A DNA stretch of 64,000 nt, taken from NCBI RefSeq assembly GCF_042242105.1, contig NC_092013.1, positions 4,087,987 to 4,151,986 of the forward strand, written 5' to 3'. A program made the translations under genes and the position numbers. The notes below the pieces were generated by a model. It worked only from the letters and a program-made list of their open reading frames with translations. It had not been told where the DNA came from and searched no databases. The stretch comes from Pempheris klunzingeri. Lineage: Eukaryota > Chordata > Actinopteri > Acropomatiformes > Pempheridae. Positions 46,601 to 57,968 of the stretch are shown here, piece after piece. The number at the start of each line of letters is the position of its first letter. Position 1 is the stretch's first letter.

Positions 46601-48163
46601 CAGGGGCTCCCACCAGGCTCTGGGCATAGCTGACTGAGGCCTGTCCACGTCTCAGAGACAGCAGGATGGGCTGGAGGGGCAGAGACACAGAGGGTCATTT
46701 ATAACTCACGTACATTTAAATACACATTTATGTTCACATTGAGCACATTGGAGACCAACTTTTATAAATTTTCATCCATCATAATATATTTTATACATTA
46801 CTACTAACCTGCATTGCACATATTTGTACTTTTTTTTATAAACATTAGCTGCAGCTTTCTGATATTCTGTTTTTATTCGTACAACACAGGAGACCATGTT
46901 TCAGCTTCTGTGCGTTAGTTAGCAGCAGATCTCAGAAATTACAAACTAGGTCATTTTAAAGAGTTTTGTGCTGCATACAGTGAACCAAAAATACAATTTA
47001 AACGGACTCTTAGTAAGCAAGAGTAGAAATGTTTGACTTGGGACTGGAGCTGCAATAATCAGCTGATTATGAGAGAATTAGTCTGCAACTAATTTGATAA
47101 TCAGTAAATCATTTAAGCCCTTTTTCCAGAAAAAAAAAAATAATGTTCCAGGTTCTCAAATGTTAAAATTTGCTTGGTTTTGTTATTATTATTATACATT
47201 TTTGGGTTACAGACTACCTGTCGGACAAACCAAGACCTTTGTGAAGGTCATACTGGGCTCAGGGTTTACTGATGGACATGTTTCACTGTTTTATGGACCA
47301 AATGAAGATCAAGAAAACAATCATTAGCTGCAGTCCTACTGGACACAACATCTTAACTTGTGGCAGGCAGCTGACATTGACACCACTGTCACCTTCTGTT
47401 ATGCTAAAATTAGACCAATCCAAATGCCAATATTGATTTCTGTCATACTTAGATGTAAAACATGAGACTACTTTAACAAAACCACCACCATTCACTGTGG
47501 GATAATGGGAGATCAACAGGAAACCACTTAATCACTCAAATGGTATTTTCACTTCTCATAATGACTCCCAAGAACAACCCAAGATGACAACGCCTGTTTG
47601 GAACAGTTTGTGCAGTGATTCTGTTTTACTAAAACTATTGATAACTGATAAAGATAAAGTCAAACCAGTAGTAAAGTCTTACAGCCCTGTCCCCCAACAA
47701 TGCTAACACTGCTAGCCAGGAGGTTTAGCCGCAATATGAGGGCGCCTGAGGACAAGTGACCAATGTTACAGCTGCTGACCTTGTGGCTGCCCGAAGACGA
47801 CTGAGACGACGCCCAGCTGATCTAATAACTCGTACATAAAGTTGAATTTACACATGAAGCGGTTGTTACCGGACGCGCTGCCTCATTTGACAGTTGACCT
47901 TGCGTTCAGCGGTTGCTAACGGATGCTAACAGGTTAGCTAGCCCTCTTCCTGCTTCAGTACTGCTGACAGCTAGTTAGCTAGTTAGCTTGTTAGCAAGGG
48001 GTCAGCGGAGCGGCAAAACAAGGACAACGCCGGCGTCCCGCGTTGACATCGCTTTTAGGACAAGATTGTTTTTCTGCTCGGTCGTAAAATCCGTACTTAC
48101 ACTGCGGGTTTTGACGAGGGATCGACCCACGGTGCTCCCGACTCGGCACACGGACGCCGCCAT
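40682..48163 (-). CDS. uqcrc1: Cytochrome b-c1 complex core protein 1 (UQCRC1)
   Basis: Thirteen exons on -: 48163-48101, 46670-46530, 46372-46286, 45443-45314, 44472-44274, 44120-44041, 43926-43811, 42887-42744, 41892-41732, 41627-41542, 41455-41367, 41255-41180, 40746-40682. All have GT-AG edges and correct phase, giving 478 residues (human 480, from memory). The N-terminus [20 protein letters not shown] is basic and fits a mitochondrial targeting peptide. The protein is an M16 peptidase fold: [13 protein letters not shown] lacks the first His of the HxxEH zinc motif, as expected of the non-catalytic core 1. Other family blocks are [39 protein letters not shown] and [14 protein letters not shown], and it ends [13 protein letters not shown]. 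It supports complex III assembly on the matrix side of the inner membrane. Confidence 0.97.
44565..45215. mobile_element. Fold-back repeat, family A, copy 2 (in uqcrc1 intron 4)
   Basis: It shares with the 14.7-kb copy the blocks CTGACAGCATCATGGAAAGGATCCCTAC, GACCTGGAAGATCCTT-TAGTTTAACCA, CAGCCACCAGACTCCA, TAAAATTACCGTTTTTGTCA, CAATTCCAAAACTTTTTGTACG and GGCCCAGGCT. Most is in one orientation with an inverted segment at about 44959-45010. It lies between exons 4 and 5 of uqcrc1 and does not touch the splice sites. Confidence 0.6.
47048..47335. mobile_element. hAT-like MITE (in uqcrc1 intron 1)
   Basis: It starts GGAGCTGCAATAATCAGCTGATTA and ends ...AAACAATCATTAGCTGCAGTCCTA, so the ends are inverted copies (GCTGCAAT... 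/ ...ATTAGCTGC). Internal GGTTCTCAAATGTTAAAATTTGC and CTGTCGGACAAACCAAGAC-TTTG match, from memory, a MITE found across teleosts. Length is about 290 bp, no coding capacity. Confidence 0.6.
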
Positions 48164-48189
48164 TTCTCGGTACGATTACAAGAGGTAGG

Positions 48190-48280
48190 AGAGTCGGCTT
48201 CTTCTTCTTCTCTGGGTTTAATGGCGGCTGGTAAAGCAACTTGCAGGCGCACTACCGCCACCTGCTGGACGGCAGTGGGT
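48190..48280. repeat. Interspersed repeat fragment at the uqcrc1 promoter
   Basis: CTTCTTCTTCTTCTCTGGGTTTAATGGCGGCTGG, then GCGCACTACCGCCACCTGCTGGAC resembles a repeat I have seen widely in fish genomes (TCT run, then ACCGCCACCTACTGGA). It starts only about 30 bases upstream of the uqcrc1 ATG, so it would lie in the 5' UTR or core promoter. Confidence 0.4.
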
Positions 48281-49190
48281 AACATTAGACTGGCAGAGAA
48301 AAATGTGATAAATTCAGTCTGTTATTGCTGTTACTATTAAGATATTAATTAAAAGACTGCGCGCTTCTTCCTTCCTGTCTCTCCTTGTAGATTTCCCAAT
48401 GTGATTTAGTGTTTTTCATCCTATAAACGTTGTCCTTCCTGTGCCCTTTAGTCCCTGCAATGACTGCTGACTCTCATATAGACATGTTAGGTTTTTCCTC
48501 ATGCTTATAATGGTTAAACCAAACCACATTACTCCTATTAGTGCTTCCTCATCAATAAAAGTTGTTGTCAGTGGCACGTGTCTCCTCTCTTGCTCCATTT
48601 GACTCTTTTCTCTTCCTCAGAGCTGGTATGAATGAATCAGTCCTCTCATTTCCATAACAGACACACACTAATTTAACCTGCAGTTTAAGCAAATTCAGTG
48701 TATAAATACTGACAGCTGCTCGAGGAAAAAGGTTTTACTTTGTGAGAGCAGGTTGCAAAAAAAAAAAAAAAAAAGTACAGTAATGCTGCATCAAAATTAC
48801 ATTTTTACAGTTTTTCTTAGTTCAAGTAGCATCATGGGTGCATAAAGCAATTTGCTGTAATTACAACAACACACATGGTCTCACTTACCTGTGATGAAAA
48901 CATGCAGTTTGTTTAGTTTTAATTTGTTTTAATTTTTGACTCCATCACAACATAATGGAGGGATTTTGTTCCGATGCTCACAGGTCATTTATTCAACAGT
49001 AACTGAAACAGTTTCCCTCCAAACACTTTACTGTGAACATTTAATAACATGAACTAGTCCCTTTAATCTACAAGGGAATTGTTGACAACTTGTTCTGTGG
49101 ATTATGTACAGTAACTGTTGTGTTACACCAACTTATTAAATCTAAATACAAACTATAAAAGAAAGTGAGCCATGGAAATCTGTTCCAGTA
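48281..49190. other. Spacer between uqcrc1 and ttll3
   Basis: No gene seen. A poly-A tract of about 18 lies near 48757-48774. Both flanking genes are read leftward, so this is the upstream region of uqcrc1 and downstream region of ttll3. Confidence 0.5.
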
Positions 49191-49197
49191 CTTTGAC

Positions 49198-49203
49198 TTT
49201 ATT
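49198..49203 (-). promoter_or_regulatory. ttll3: Poly(A) signal of ttll3 (AATAAA)
   Basis: AATAAA on - (as AAATAAAG) only about 8 bases past the TAA stop at 49211-49213. It is the closest signal and implies a 3' UTR of a few tens of bases. Confidence 0.55.
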
Positions 49204-49210
49204 TATGTTT

Positions 49211-52200
49211 TTAGGCACTCACTGTGCTGGTGGCTGCTGGTCTGGACTCTTTTGAAACGGTGATCTCTACAGGCAAAGAAAGACTCCGGTGCTTTTCTGT
49301 GCCGCAGGGTACAGACATCTTCTCTGAGCACATTTTTGACAGCTCTGGCCTCCTCTTCCACGAAAATATGGAGTGGGACTGGGCACAGACGGGCAGGTGG
49401 ACAGAGCTATTCACAGTCGTTGGCAGGTGGAGCGTGAGGGTTTCAATGGGGACGGGCACAGGTGGCTCATGAGGTAGAGGAAGAGGTAGAGGAAGAGGAA
49501 GAGGAAGAGGAAGAGACGGAGGCCCGCTGTTGGTGTTTTTGAGCCGAGTCTCTGCACTCTTCAGTAACATCTTAGGTAGCGGCTTTACTTTGTCTGCTGC
49601 AGGTTCCCTCTCCCTGCCGGGGCCCCGGTGTTTTGGTGCTGAGCGGTTGGAGGACCTCAGCGGAGGAAGTGGGCAGGGACATTTGATCTTGAGGCCTTCA
49701 ACAAGTAGATTGACTCCTACGTACTGTGGCACTTCCACTGCTGCCTAGAGACCAACAGTGACATTTAAAGTACTTCAACCAAGTCAAACTCATAATTTAA
49801 GGCTAAACGCACACTGTGGCCTGAAGGGAAAACCTCTTCCTCACCTGTCTATAGATGAGCTGGAAGTCTCCAGTGTTTGCAGAGCGGTCTGCTCTTCGGT
49901 CCAGGACGACTCGTAATGTGTCTTCCTGCACGGCGGTACAGAGACGGGCTGTCACGGGGGTGGAGGGAGCCATGGTGGGACTGGCATTGATTTCTATCAG
50001 CCATGGACGCAGGTCGTGACCTGAGAAACACAAAGGAACAAATGAATCAACTTCCCTTTGTTTTCATAGTAAAAAATATGGCCAAACAGGCGACTATTCA
50101 GGTGTTTAGACCCGATCTGGTCAAACTGTATAAAGAACGATACACATTTAGTTTAATGAGGGTGTGGTAGTGAATGGTTTAGTTATGGGACTATGATTCA
50201 GAGGAAAAGGGTTCAAATGTGTTTGTTAACATATATTTCAATTTTCTTTTATTATTATCAGTTTTTCAGTCACAGTTTGGTTTGGGAGTAAAACTTCTTG
50301 GTTACATTTAGGAACAGACGATGGTTTGGGTCAAAATAATATGTCAAATACAAATATAACATTAAACATCTTCTTTCCAACATAAACCTACACACACCAA
50401 ATAGCTTTTCCCTAAAAGATATTAAAATATGATTTAAGTTAGAGTTAAATGCTCTGAGTACTTGAAAAAGCTGTTTTAAGCATAAGCTAATGCAGGCTGT
50501 ATAAAATACTGTGACGTCATTCACAGTGGTCCCATCCTACCTAACATGAAGTCGGCACCGTAGAGCTCAAATGTGTTTTTGCGTGACTCCATCAGATCCT
50601 GAGCCGTCTGCAGTGTGTGGATCAAAGCTCTCTTCATGCCCGGGACAACCACAGTCTGCCACTGAGCCTCCCGGCCCTGGCTGGACAGGAAGGCTCTGAA
50701 CTGGTCGTCCGACCACATGTTGTCTGCGGGGACACCTCGGTGGCGATGCTTGGAGGGCCTCAGGTGCTTCTGGATGGAGTTATTGCACAGGTGGACGGAG
50801 CTGAGAGGACGACGTAAAGAGAGACACGGGAGAGGAAATCAGTGGTGACAGACGACACCATAAGAGAAACGTCACACGTCTGTTACTGCACACCACCTCT
50901 AATGAATCTTCTCTTTGGCTATAGTAATATTTACCATGTGGTCAGACAAAGACACTTTTAATTACTCCTCACATACAAAGCCCCCAATAGTCAGGCACCA
51001 TCAAATCTTACAGAGCTCATAATACCTTATTACCCCACCAGAGCTCTGCACTCCCAGAATGCAGCTTACTTGTGGATCCTAAAGTCTCCAGAGCTTTCTA
51101 CTGTCACGCTCCTCCTCTGTTGAACCTTCCTCCAGTTTGGGTTCAGGAGGCAGAAACTCTCTCTACGTTTAAGAGTCGGCTAAAAGTTTATAGTTTAGGG
51201 CCTTGGACCAGCCCCTGGTTATGCTGCTATAGGCTTAGACTGCTGGGAGACTTCCCATGATGCACTGGGCTCCTCTCTCCTCCTCTACCTCCCCATCTGT
51301 ACGCTACATATCCCTTTAATGCTGTTACTAACTTGGTATCTTCTTCTTCTTCCTCTAACTTCTGTTCGAGGTTTCTTCCCATCAAAAAGGCAGTTTTTCT
51401 CACCATTGCCGTCTGATGCTTGCTCATGTGGAGATTCTTGAATCCTTAATTTTGACTTTTTGAATCGTAGGGTCTCCTTTGGCCTGCTCTTTATGTAAAG
51501 TATCTTGAGATAACATTTACTATAGATTGGTGCTTTATAAATAAAGATTGATTGACTCATTGATAGTAACAGGTATAAAAACACAAAAATCTGATTGCGA
51601 AGCGCAAAATTAGACATGTAAAGTAATCAGGCAGCCGTGACATCTATGATTCTAAGAGGTTACAGGAGGACGCTTGTATATTCTTGAATGTTGGCAGGTG
51701 TTTTAGTAGCAATTTCAAGGTTTGGGGTTGATTTGAATGTTACTAATATCCAGAACAGCAAATACAGAGATTTAAATATACCCAGAGGTATATACCCAGA
51801 CAGTTATCTCCCAGAACTGACCGGCACAACCGTACGCTGGGTTACCCTTACTTTGTATCTTTCTCTCACTTCCACTTTTTTCAAACTTAACGTTCATCTG
51901 GTTTCACATCTGCTTCTTTCTTTAATCTTCACCCCCTCCCTCCCTTCAACAGTATCTCTGCCTCACCTGTCCAGTGTATCTAGCGTGTAAGGCTGCGTGG
52001 AAAAGCGCAAGTAGCACTTTTTATAGAACCACACGGTCAGAGGGTTCCAGTCGGTGACCAGGAACCACTGCCGCACGTCAAATTTGGTGCCGTGGACCAG
52101 CAAGGGCCGCTCCAGGTACTTCTGCACCACCCACTTGCTTTCCTTGATTAGGGTGGGGTCACCGTCCACCAGTCTGAGGATCTGATCCAGACGCTTGGCA

Positions 52201-52480
52201 CATTTGATACCTAAAAGGCGAAGCAGGCCAGTTAGAGCTGTGGCTGGTCTGATGGTATGAAGTGACTGACAGGGTCTGACTTCTCACCTCTGCCCCTGGA
52301 CTTGGCTCCAGGTTTGATGATCCAGATGTTGTGAATGCCGTCTATGTCCAGCTGTGGACTGACCTCCACCAGCCTCTGCAGCATGGCCTCACAGCGGGTC
52401 ACGTAGTGATCACTGTTCTCGATCTCTGCTCCGCCACTGAGCGAGGAACCAGAGAGAGGGACGGACTGTGGTGACACACA

Positions 52481-52532
<52 letters not shown>

Positions 52533-55500
52533 TACTCACTTAACAACAAGGTAGTAACTATCAATAAACTCTGCCCACTCCTCCTTTGTAAGTGTTTGTG
52601 GTGTCTCCAGACTGATGTCTATGTCACAATGCTCCCGACTCTCCAGGAAATCCTGACACACTCTGAGTGCGCTGTCAATCATTTGGGGAAGGACGACTGG
52701 TCTGGATCGCCGTTTGCTTCGTTTCCTCTGATCTGAGATCAATAATAACAATGATAACAATAACAACAACAGTACTACTACTACTAATAATAATAATAAT
52801 AACAATGATAATAACAATGATAATAAACTTTAAATGAAATGCAACATGTGTTTTACAGCAAAAATTTCACATACACCAAGTGCCTCACATGAAAATAGAC
52901 ATAGAAAGAATATAAAAATGTATTAAAGACATTCATGTAACATAAGATGGAAAATAAAACCAGAAATTAAATGAATAATAAAACAAAGTAAAAATAAATG
53001 TAAAAATAGATAGAATGCATGATATAAAAATGAGGATAAAACCCATTGAATAATAAAATAAGTCCAGAAATAGAAAATACATTCATACATTCATCGCTAG
53101 TTTAAGGCTAAAGTTAAGTTTTAGCTTTATTTTCAAAATGTTTAGCGAGCTGGCCTCCCTGATATCTTTATGCTCCACAGTTACTGACAAAGGCTGCATC
53201 TCTGATTTTCTCTCAGCTCCAATAAACCAGCAGCAGATGAGCACAGATGTTCTTGAAGGCAAACCAGTTGCCAGTTGTTTTTTTGGAGGCCATTAAAATG
53301 ACCATTACAGTAATTATGTCGGATTGGGGTGGTGGAATAAGAAAGAGATGTCTCTCTCTTTATTCAGCCTCACTGAGTCATCAGACAGATGGCATTACCC
53401 TGAACAGCCTGAATGTTGTGGCTCGTTCCCTCTCCCCGAACATCCTGCTCGCTCGCCACAACGTACTTCAAGAGACTGGTGCAGGCCGTCCTCCTGTAGT
53501 CCTCTACACAAAGGACAGAGGCAGAGAGGCTCTAAGCTTTGTCTGAGGGCAAATACATAGGGAAGAGATCAGTGTGATGTAGTTTGATGAGCTGAGAAGT
53601 CAGATCTGACCGATGAAAGCATGCTTCTCATCCTGTGCGCCTAGTCTGTAACAGCGGGGGAAGAAGGTGTCGGGGTCGGCTGAATCAAACCAGTGCAGGT
53701 TCCTCAAGTTCACACACAGCCCCACCTATTAGAGCAAAGGCCAGTGTTGGTGGTGGACATGACACAGGAACCAGCTTTTGCTGTAAGAAATAATAAGAGA
53801 ACACACATTTACAGTACCTTGGTGGAAAAGCTGCCTGCCTTCGCAAAATGATTGGTAATCTGTTCTTTGTGCAGGCTGTTGGTGTTGATGGCGTCTCTGC
53901 GGTTCGTCCAATGGAAATTAACCATTTCATTCCTTACCAGGCGAGACTGTGGAGTTAGAAAAGAGACAGAATGAGCTGAATCTGCTGAAATTTAAAGTAA
54001 CAATCTCGAAGATTTCCATTTGGCTCTCTTTGGCGGCCCCTAAGGACATAAGTGGTAACTGCAGGTGTGTTTTTGGATCTGAACAGTGTCCGTGCTGATA
54101 GTTTTAACTGTTTGTCTTCATCTAAACATAGAATTTGTTTCTTTTTCATGGTCTGTAGTATCTACAGACTGTGAAACACTGATCTTTGTTCGGCCACAGG
54201 AATCGTTTCCTCGCAGTGCTCACAGAAACCGTAGACAAAAGTGTGAAGTCACTTTAGTATCTTTACTATGCAAAACTATTGCTGCTGCAGTGTAAAAATG
54301 CCTTATTGCAAGAAAAAGCTGTGATTCAAAAGGTACTGACACAAATCCAAAAGCTTTGCTTGCAAATCCAAACGTTCTGAATCTAAAAGTTTTGCTTGCT
54401 GTTGAGCTGAATTTCGCTGAATAACACTGATGTAAGTCACGTTATAATACAGCTCCTCACTCTGAGTGTACATGTTGTTATATATTATTATTAGTAGTAG
54501 TGGTATTATTTGTATCATTATTATTATTATTACCATTATTACCATTATTATTACTTTCGTGTTTGAAATTTATTCTTATTCTTTTGGAGCTGTGTGTAAC
54601 AAAAAGCAATTTCCCCCTGGGGATTATTAAAGTAATTCTGATTCTGATTCTGATTCTGTTTCTATTGGCCAGTCGACCTGAAGGTCAGCTGTCTCACACC
54701 TTTCTGGTCCTGCCCCCGGAGATTCAGCTCAACATCAAGTAAAACTTTTGGCTTCAACATGTCTGGATTCAAAACTATTTGGATTTGGACTAATACACTT
54801 TTAATTATTTCACTTGGAATAAAAAGTTTTGCTCTCACACCTGTTCTGTTTGACTGCATAATAAAGACCAAACAAAAGTGACCTCATAGAAACACCAGAG
54901 CCACAGACTCATTCTGATTGTGACTTAACAGACTCTTATTTAACTAAACATCTTCAAGACTGTAACCTTAAATAACTTTAACTTTAAAACCTACAGCCAC
55001 AAACAAAGTGTTACCATGAGATCGTGAAGTCCATCTGGATCCTGATGTCTTTTGACGTCGTCTGAGTTGTCTGAGGAGGAGGAGCGATGTTAACCATCAA
55101 TCATCAGAGAGATATTTACGGACACTTAGAAGGAAGAAGAACAGGCACACTTGCATCTGGCTCACCTTCATCATCATCGCTGTCCCCAGCATCGTTAGAG
55201 CTGGCTCTGCCCTCGTCGCTGTGGCGCTGGTGACCCTGGTGGTTTGGGCGGTGCGTTCGCTGCTCGACCCAGCCTCTGGCCCTCAGTGCTGCCCTGATGA
55301 CAGGGTAAGGGCCCTGGACAGAGAACACTTTATGCATCTGAGAGGAGTGAAAGCAGACACCTGAACAACGGACGGCTTCGTGGAACAGTCGGATATTTAT
55401 TTTATGTGACCACCAGAAATGTTAACTGACCTTAACAGCTTTGTCAGCAAGGGCCTTGGCTGTCCTCAGTCTCTCTGGGTTAGGACCAGGCAGGCTGACG

Positions 55501-56614
55501 AAACTGTGGCGAACTTTGTCCTCAGGAGGTGCAGCTAACACACACACACACACACACACAAACATACTCAGATCCTTTGGGTACATAAAAGTAACACACA
55601 GTGTAAAAATACTCTGTTAGAGGTAAAAGTCTGAAGTCTGATTTCTACTTGAGTAAAAGTACTTATTATTATTACCAGAAAAAATACTTAAAGTATCAAA
55701 AATAAAATTCACTCTGCAAATTATGCAGCGTTCAAAGGTACCGAAAGGTGATTTATATTGTTTTATATTGTTTTTATATTTGTTAATCCAGGGATGCACT
55801 GTACTGTGTTTTTCGAGTATCTGTACTTCACTTCAGCATTATTCTTTTGGAAACACACACCTATATATGATATGAAATATGTTTACATTTCCAGATAAAC
55901 ATTTTAAACTCAGCTGTCAGCGCTTGTGGTCGTTTCTGTTTTCATGTTATAGTTGGTCAAATGATTATGGATTTAGCTTTTGGTTTATTATGGATATTAT
56001 CTTCTTCTGTCTTCTGCAACATTACATTTGCGTCTATTATATATATATAAAATGCCCACAAATTGGCTGATGAATAAGAGATGTGCCCAAATGCATAAAA
56101 CATAAGTCAAATATAAGTAATACAGCCAATGTCAAAGACGGTGTAACTAAAGCTTAAAGCCTGACGTCTTCAGCTTGGAGCCAAAAAGAGCAAAGTCATG
56201 AAACTTTAATATTAAGGCCCCCCGAGTTCAAACATTTGCCGCTCTGTCCTGAGCTTGACCTCATGATTAATTCAGCGCTCGTGATCTATAAGCCGACTCC
56301 ATGAATGAACGCAGTCCTTTTAAGAGGTGTGAGGTGATACATCTCTCAGTTTAGAAAATGGGTCCCACAATTTCCCCTTAAATTAAAGGCCCAGTCTGTA
56401 AATTTTAACAGTATGAAAACATAAATTAACACGTGTTACTCACACTTTGGTTAATAATTGATTATTTTCAGTTCTATCTGTGTGGTCCTTGGTGTTCCCC
56501 AGATAATGATAGTGTTTCCCGTGCTCCCCTCCGTCTCTCACCGCTGTCTGGACACGGTGTGCAGCGTCCATCAGCAGCCTGGTGTCCCTCCTGTCTGGAT
56601 CTGGTAGCCTCCAT
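49211..56614 (-). CDS. ttll3: Tubulin monoglycylase TTLL3
   Basis: Exons on -: 56614-56542 (probable first), 55534-55431, 55337-55166, 55070-55015, 53946-53818, 53725-53611, 52732-52540, 52436-52288, 52210-51967, 50800-50541, 50020-49845, 49744-49211. All phases agree, giving about 734 residues. TTLL3 blocks are clear: [33 protein letters not shown], the ATP-grasp core with [13 protein letters not shown] (nucleotide-binding loop), [31 protein letters not shown] and [16 protein letters not shown] (metal-binding E and N), then [18 protein letters not shown]3 adds the first glycine to tubulin glutamates, in cilia and flagella. The last exon encodes a long Pro-rich tail with an (LP)n run from a 6-bp repeat (about 49470-49513). 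The first exon ([10 protein letters not shown]..., donor GACAGCG/GTGAGA) is chosen because its phase fits. A rival exon ending at 57193 also fits phase but has no in-frame ATG. Confidence 0.92.
50945..51565 (+). mobile_element. L2-type LINE 3' fragment (in ttll3 intron)
   Basis: The left part still reads, with interruptions, like the C-terminus of an L2-type reverse transcriptase [33 protein letters not shown], then [11 protein letters not shown]. The 3' UTR follows: GTTCGAGGTTTCTTCCCATC, AAAGGCAGTTTTTCTCACC, then GCTTTATAAATAAAGATTGATTGACTCATTGATAG. The 3' UTR matches the shorter copy at 6575-6790. It is 5'-truncated and inactive, in the opposite orientation to ttll3. Confidence 0.75.
52491..52530. 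repeat. (CA)n microsatellite next to a ttll3 exon
   Basis: About 20 CA units, ending roughly 10 bases from the exon end at 52540, i.e. just inside the intron after the donor site on -. Confidence 0.95.
52739..53110. other. Low-complexity A-rich intron sequence of ttll3
   Basis: AAC, ACT, AAT triplet runs at 52740-52830 followed by A-rich sequence. The Leu/Val-rich frame read on - across it is compositional. Confidence 0.7.
54590..54665 (+). mobile_element. LINE 3' tail with (TTCTGA)n
   Basis: GCAATTTCCCCCTGGGGATTATTAAAGTAATTCTGATTCTGATTCTG is a common fish LINE 3' end with a short tandem tail. It lies in a ttll3 intron. The family is not assigned. Confidence 0.5.
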
Positions 56615-56642
56615 ACTAACATCGCCTCTCATTCTTCAGGGG

Positions 56643-57590
56643 GAGGAATTTCTTTTGCTCCGCTTCATGGTTCGGTCGGATGCGATCTGCAGCAGAGGGC
56701 ACAGTCCAGCACTTAGTCATACAGTGTAAAGGTGTTAAAGCAACACTGTGGGCATATGAAAGGGTTAAAACAGTGGTGGAGGTGTCACACATATCTGGTC
56801 GCTGGTCTCATAGATGAGTCTCTCTCTCCAAGAGCAGTGGAGCCTAAAGTGGGTCAAATTGCTGTGCAGGAGACAGCTTGGCTGCACCTGTCAGGTTCGT
56901 ACCCAACACCCCGAGGTGGGGTGTGATACTCGGTCTGATTTCCTTCAGTTACCTGTTGAGCACAAGCCCAAAACCAGAAGCATAACCCAACAAAACAGAA
57001 ATGCCCATTAAAATCCTACTGTTTTCCACAGAGATAAAACAAATCAGAGCATGCATAGCTCACACTAAGTCTTTTTTTAAAACTTGAAGTGTCATCACCT
57101 GCTTTTTTAAAATCATCACACGTCACAGTAAGCCTGTCTCATGTTAAGCAAAGCTTTGACATCATGGATGGTGAAGTGTGTGCTCCTCTTACCTGCCGAG
57201 GTCCACAGGTGTATGAACTCCGGTGCCGCCAGACTCTCCACCTGTTTACCGTTACCATGACAACCCCATGGTTAGCTCCCGATGCTAACACCACACCGAG
57301 AGCATTTCAATTTGATCTATTACAAAAAAAAACAAACCTGTAAGTATACATGTATTCACGTTAATTTCGTTTATTAACGATGTGCGATAAAAAAAAAAAT
57401 ATATATTATTATTATTATTATTTTTTTTTTTAATTTATGTCTAACACTGAAATTATTTTAGCACTAGCACGTTGTGGTGTTGTTACGTTCACTGGCGTTT
57501 TAAAGATCAAAATACTCCTTTAAAAAAAAAAAAGTTAATATCTTAGAACTCGTGTTGTTAAATTCAGTTTAGTTTGTGTTTTAAATATTT
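56643..57590. other. Upstream region of ttll3, between ttll3 and hmces
   Basis: A possible alternative ttll3 exon ends at 57193 (donor GGCAG/GTAAGAG on -); it has no in-frame start codon, so it could only be non-coding or need a further upstream exon. Otherwise A/T-rich, with poly-A and ATT runs near 57320-57430. No other gene seen. Confidence 0.4.
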
Positions 57591-57591
57591 C

Positions 57592-57604
57592 GCCGCCATC
57601 TTGG
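57592..57604 (+). promoter_or_regulatory. hmces: YY1-type element in the hmces promoter region
   Basis: GCCGCCATCTTGG is a perfect match to the YY1 consensus that marks many vertebrate housekeeping start sites. It opens a short GC-richer block (57590-57690) about 365 bases before the hmces ATG. A good donor (ATCAG/GTAAGC) at about 57838 would end a non-coding first exon. Binding is inference. Confidence 0.5.
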
Positions 57605-57699
57605 CTCGGGCACACGGGGAGGGAGGAGCGTGATTGCGTCACAGAGTCACGTGTGTACTGACGCCCAGGCTGTGCCCGGGCTAGTCCTGGGCTACAAAT

Positions 57700-57702
57700 A
57701 CA

Positions 57703-57741
<39 letters not shown>

Positions 57742-57778
57742 AGGGATGTAAACACACTCACACACACACACACACACT
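57700..57778. repeat. (CA)n compound microsatellite
   Basis: Two CA runs split by a short unique stretch (CATACACAGGGATGTAAA). It lies in the probable 5' UTR exon of hmces. Confidence 0.95.
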
Positions 57779-57968
57779 CTCATAACACACTAGCGATACA
57801 CACAATAAGAGCAACTTTACCAGGTATAAATATCAGGTAAGCAGAGCTCTGTCTCCTGAACTTCAGCTAAGCTAACATGCTAGCACCGTGCTACTAGCGT
57901 TACTTACCTTTGACCCGTGTTTCACTTGCGTTTCTCAGGTGGGACAAAAAACTTCTTTTAGCCGTGAA

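Noticed and set aside
52536-52817. Leu/Val-rich N-terminal extension read on - before the ttll3 exon at 52732
   Set aside because: It is intron triplet-repeat sequence; a good acceptor (GATCTCAG) at 52733 marks the exon start and the phase fits the upstream exon.
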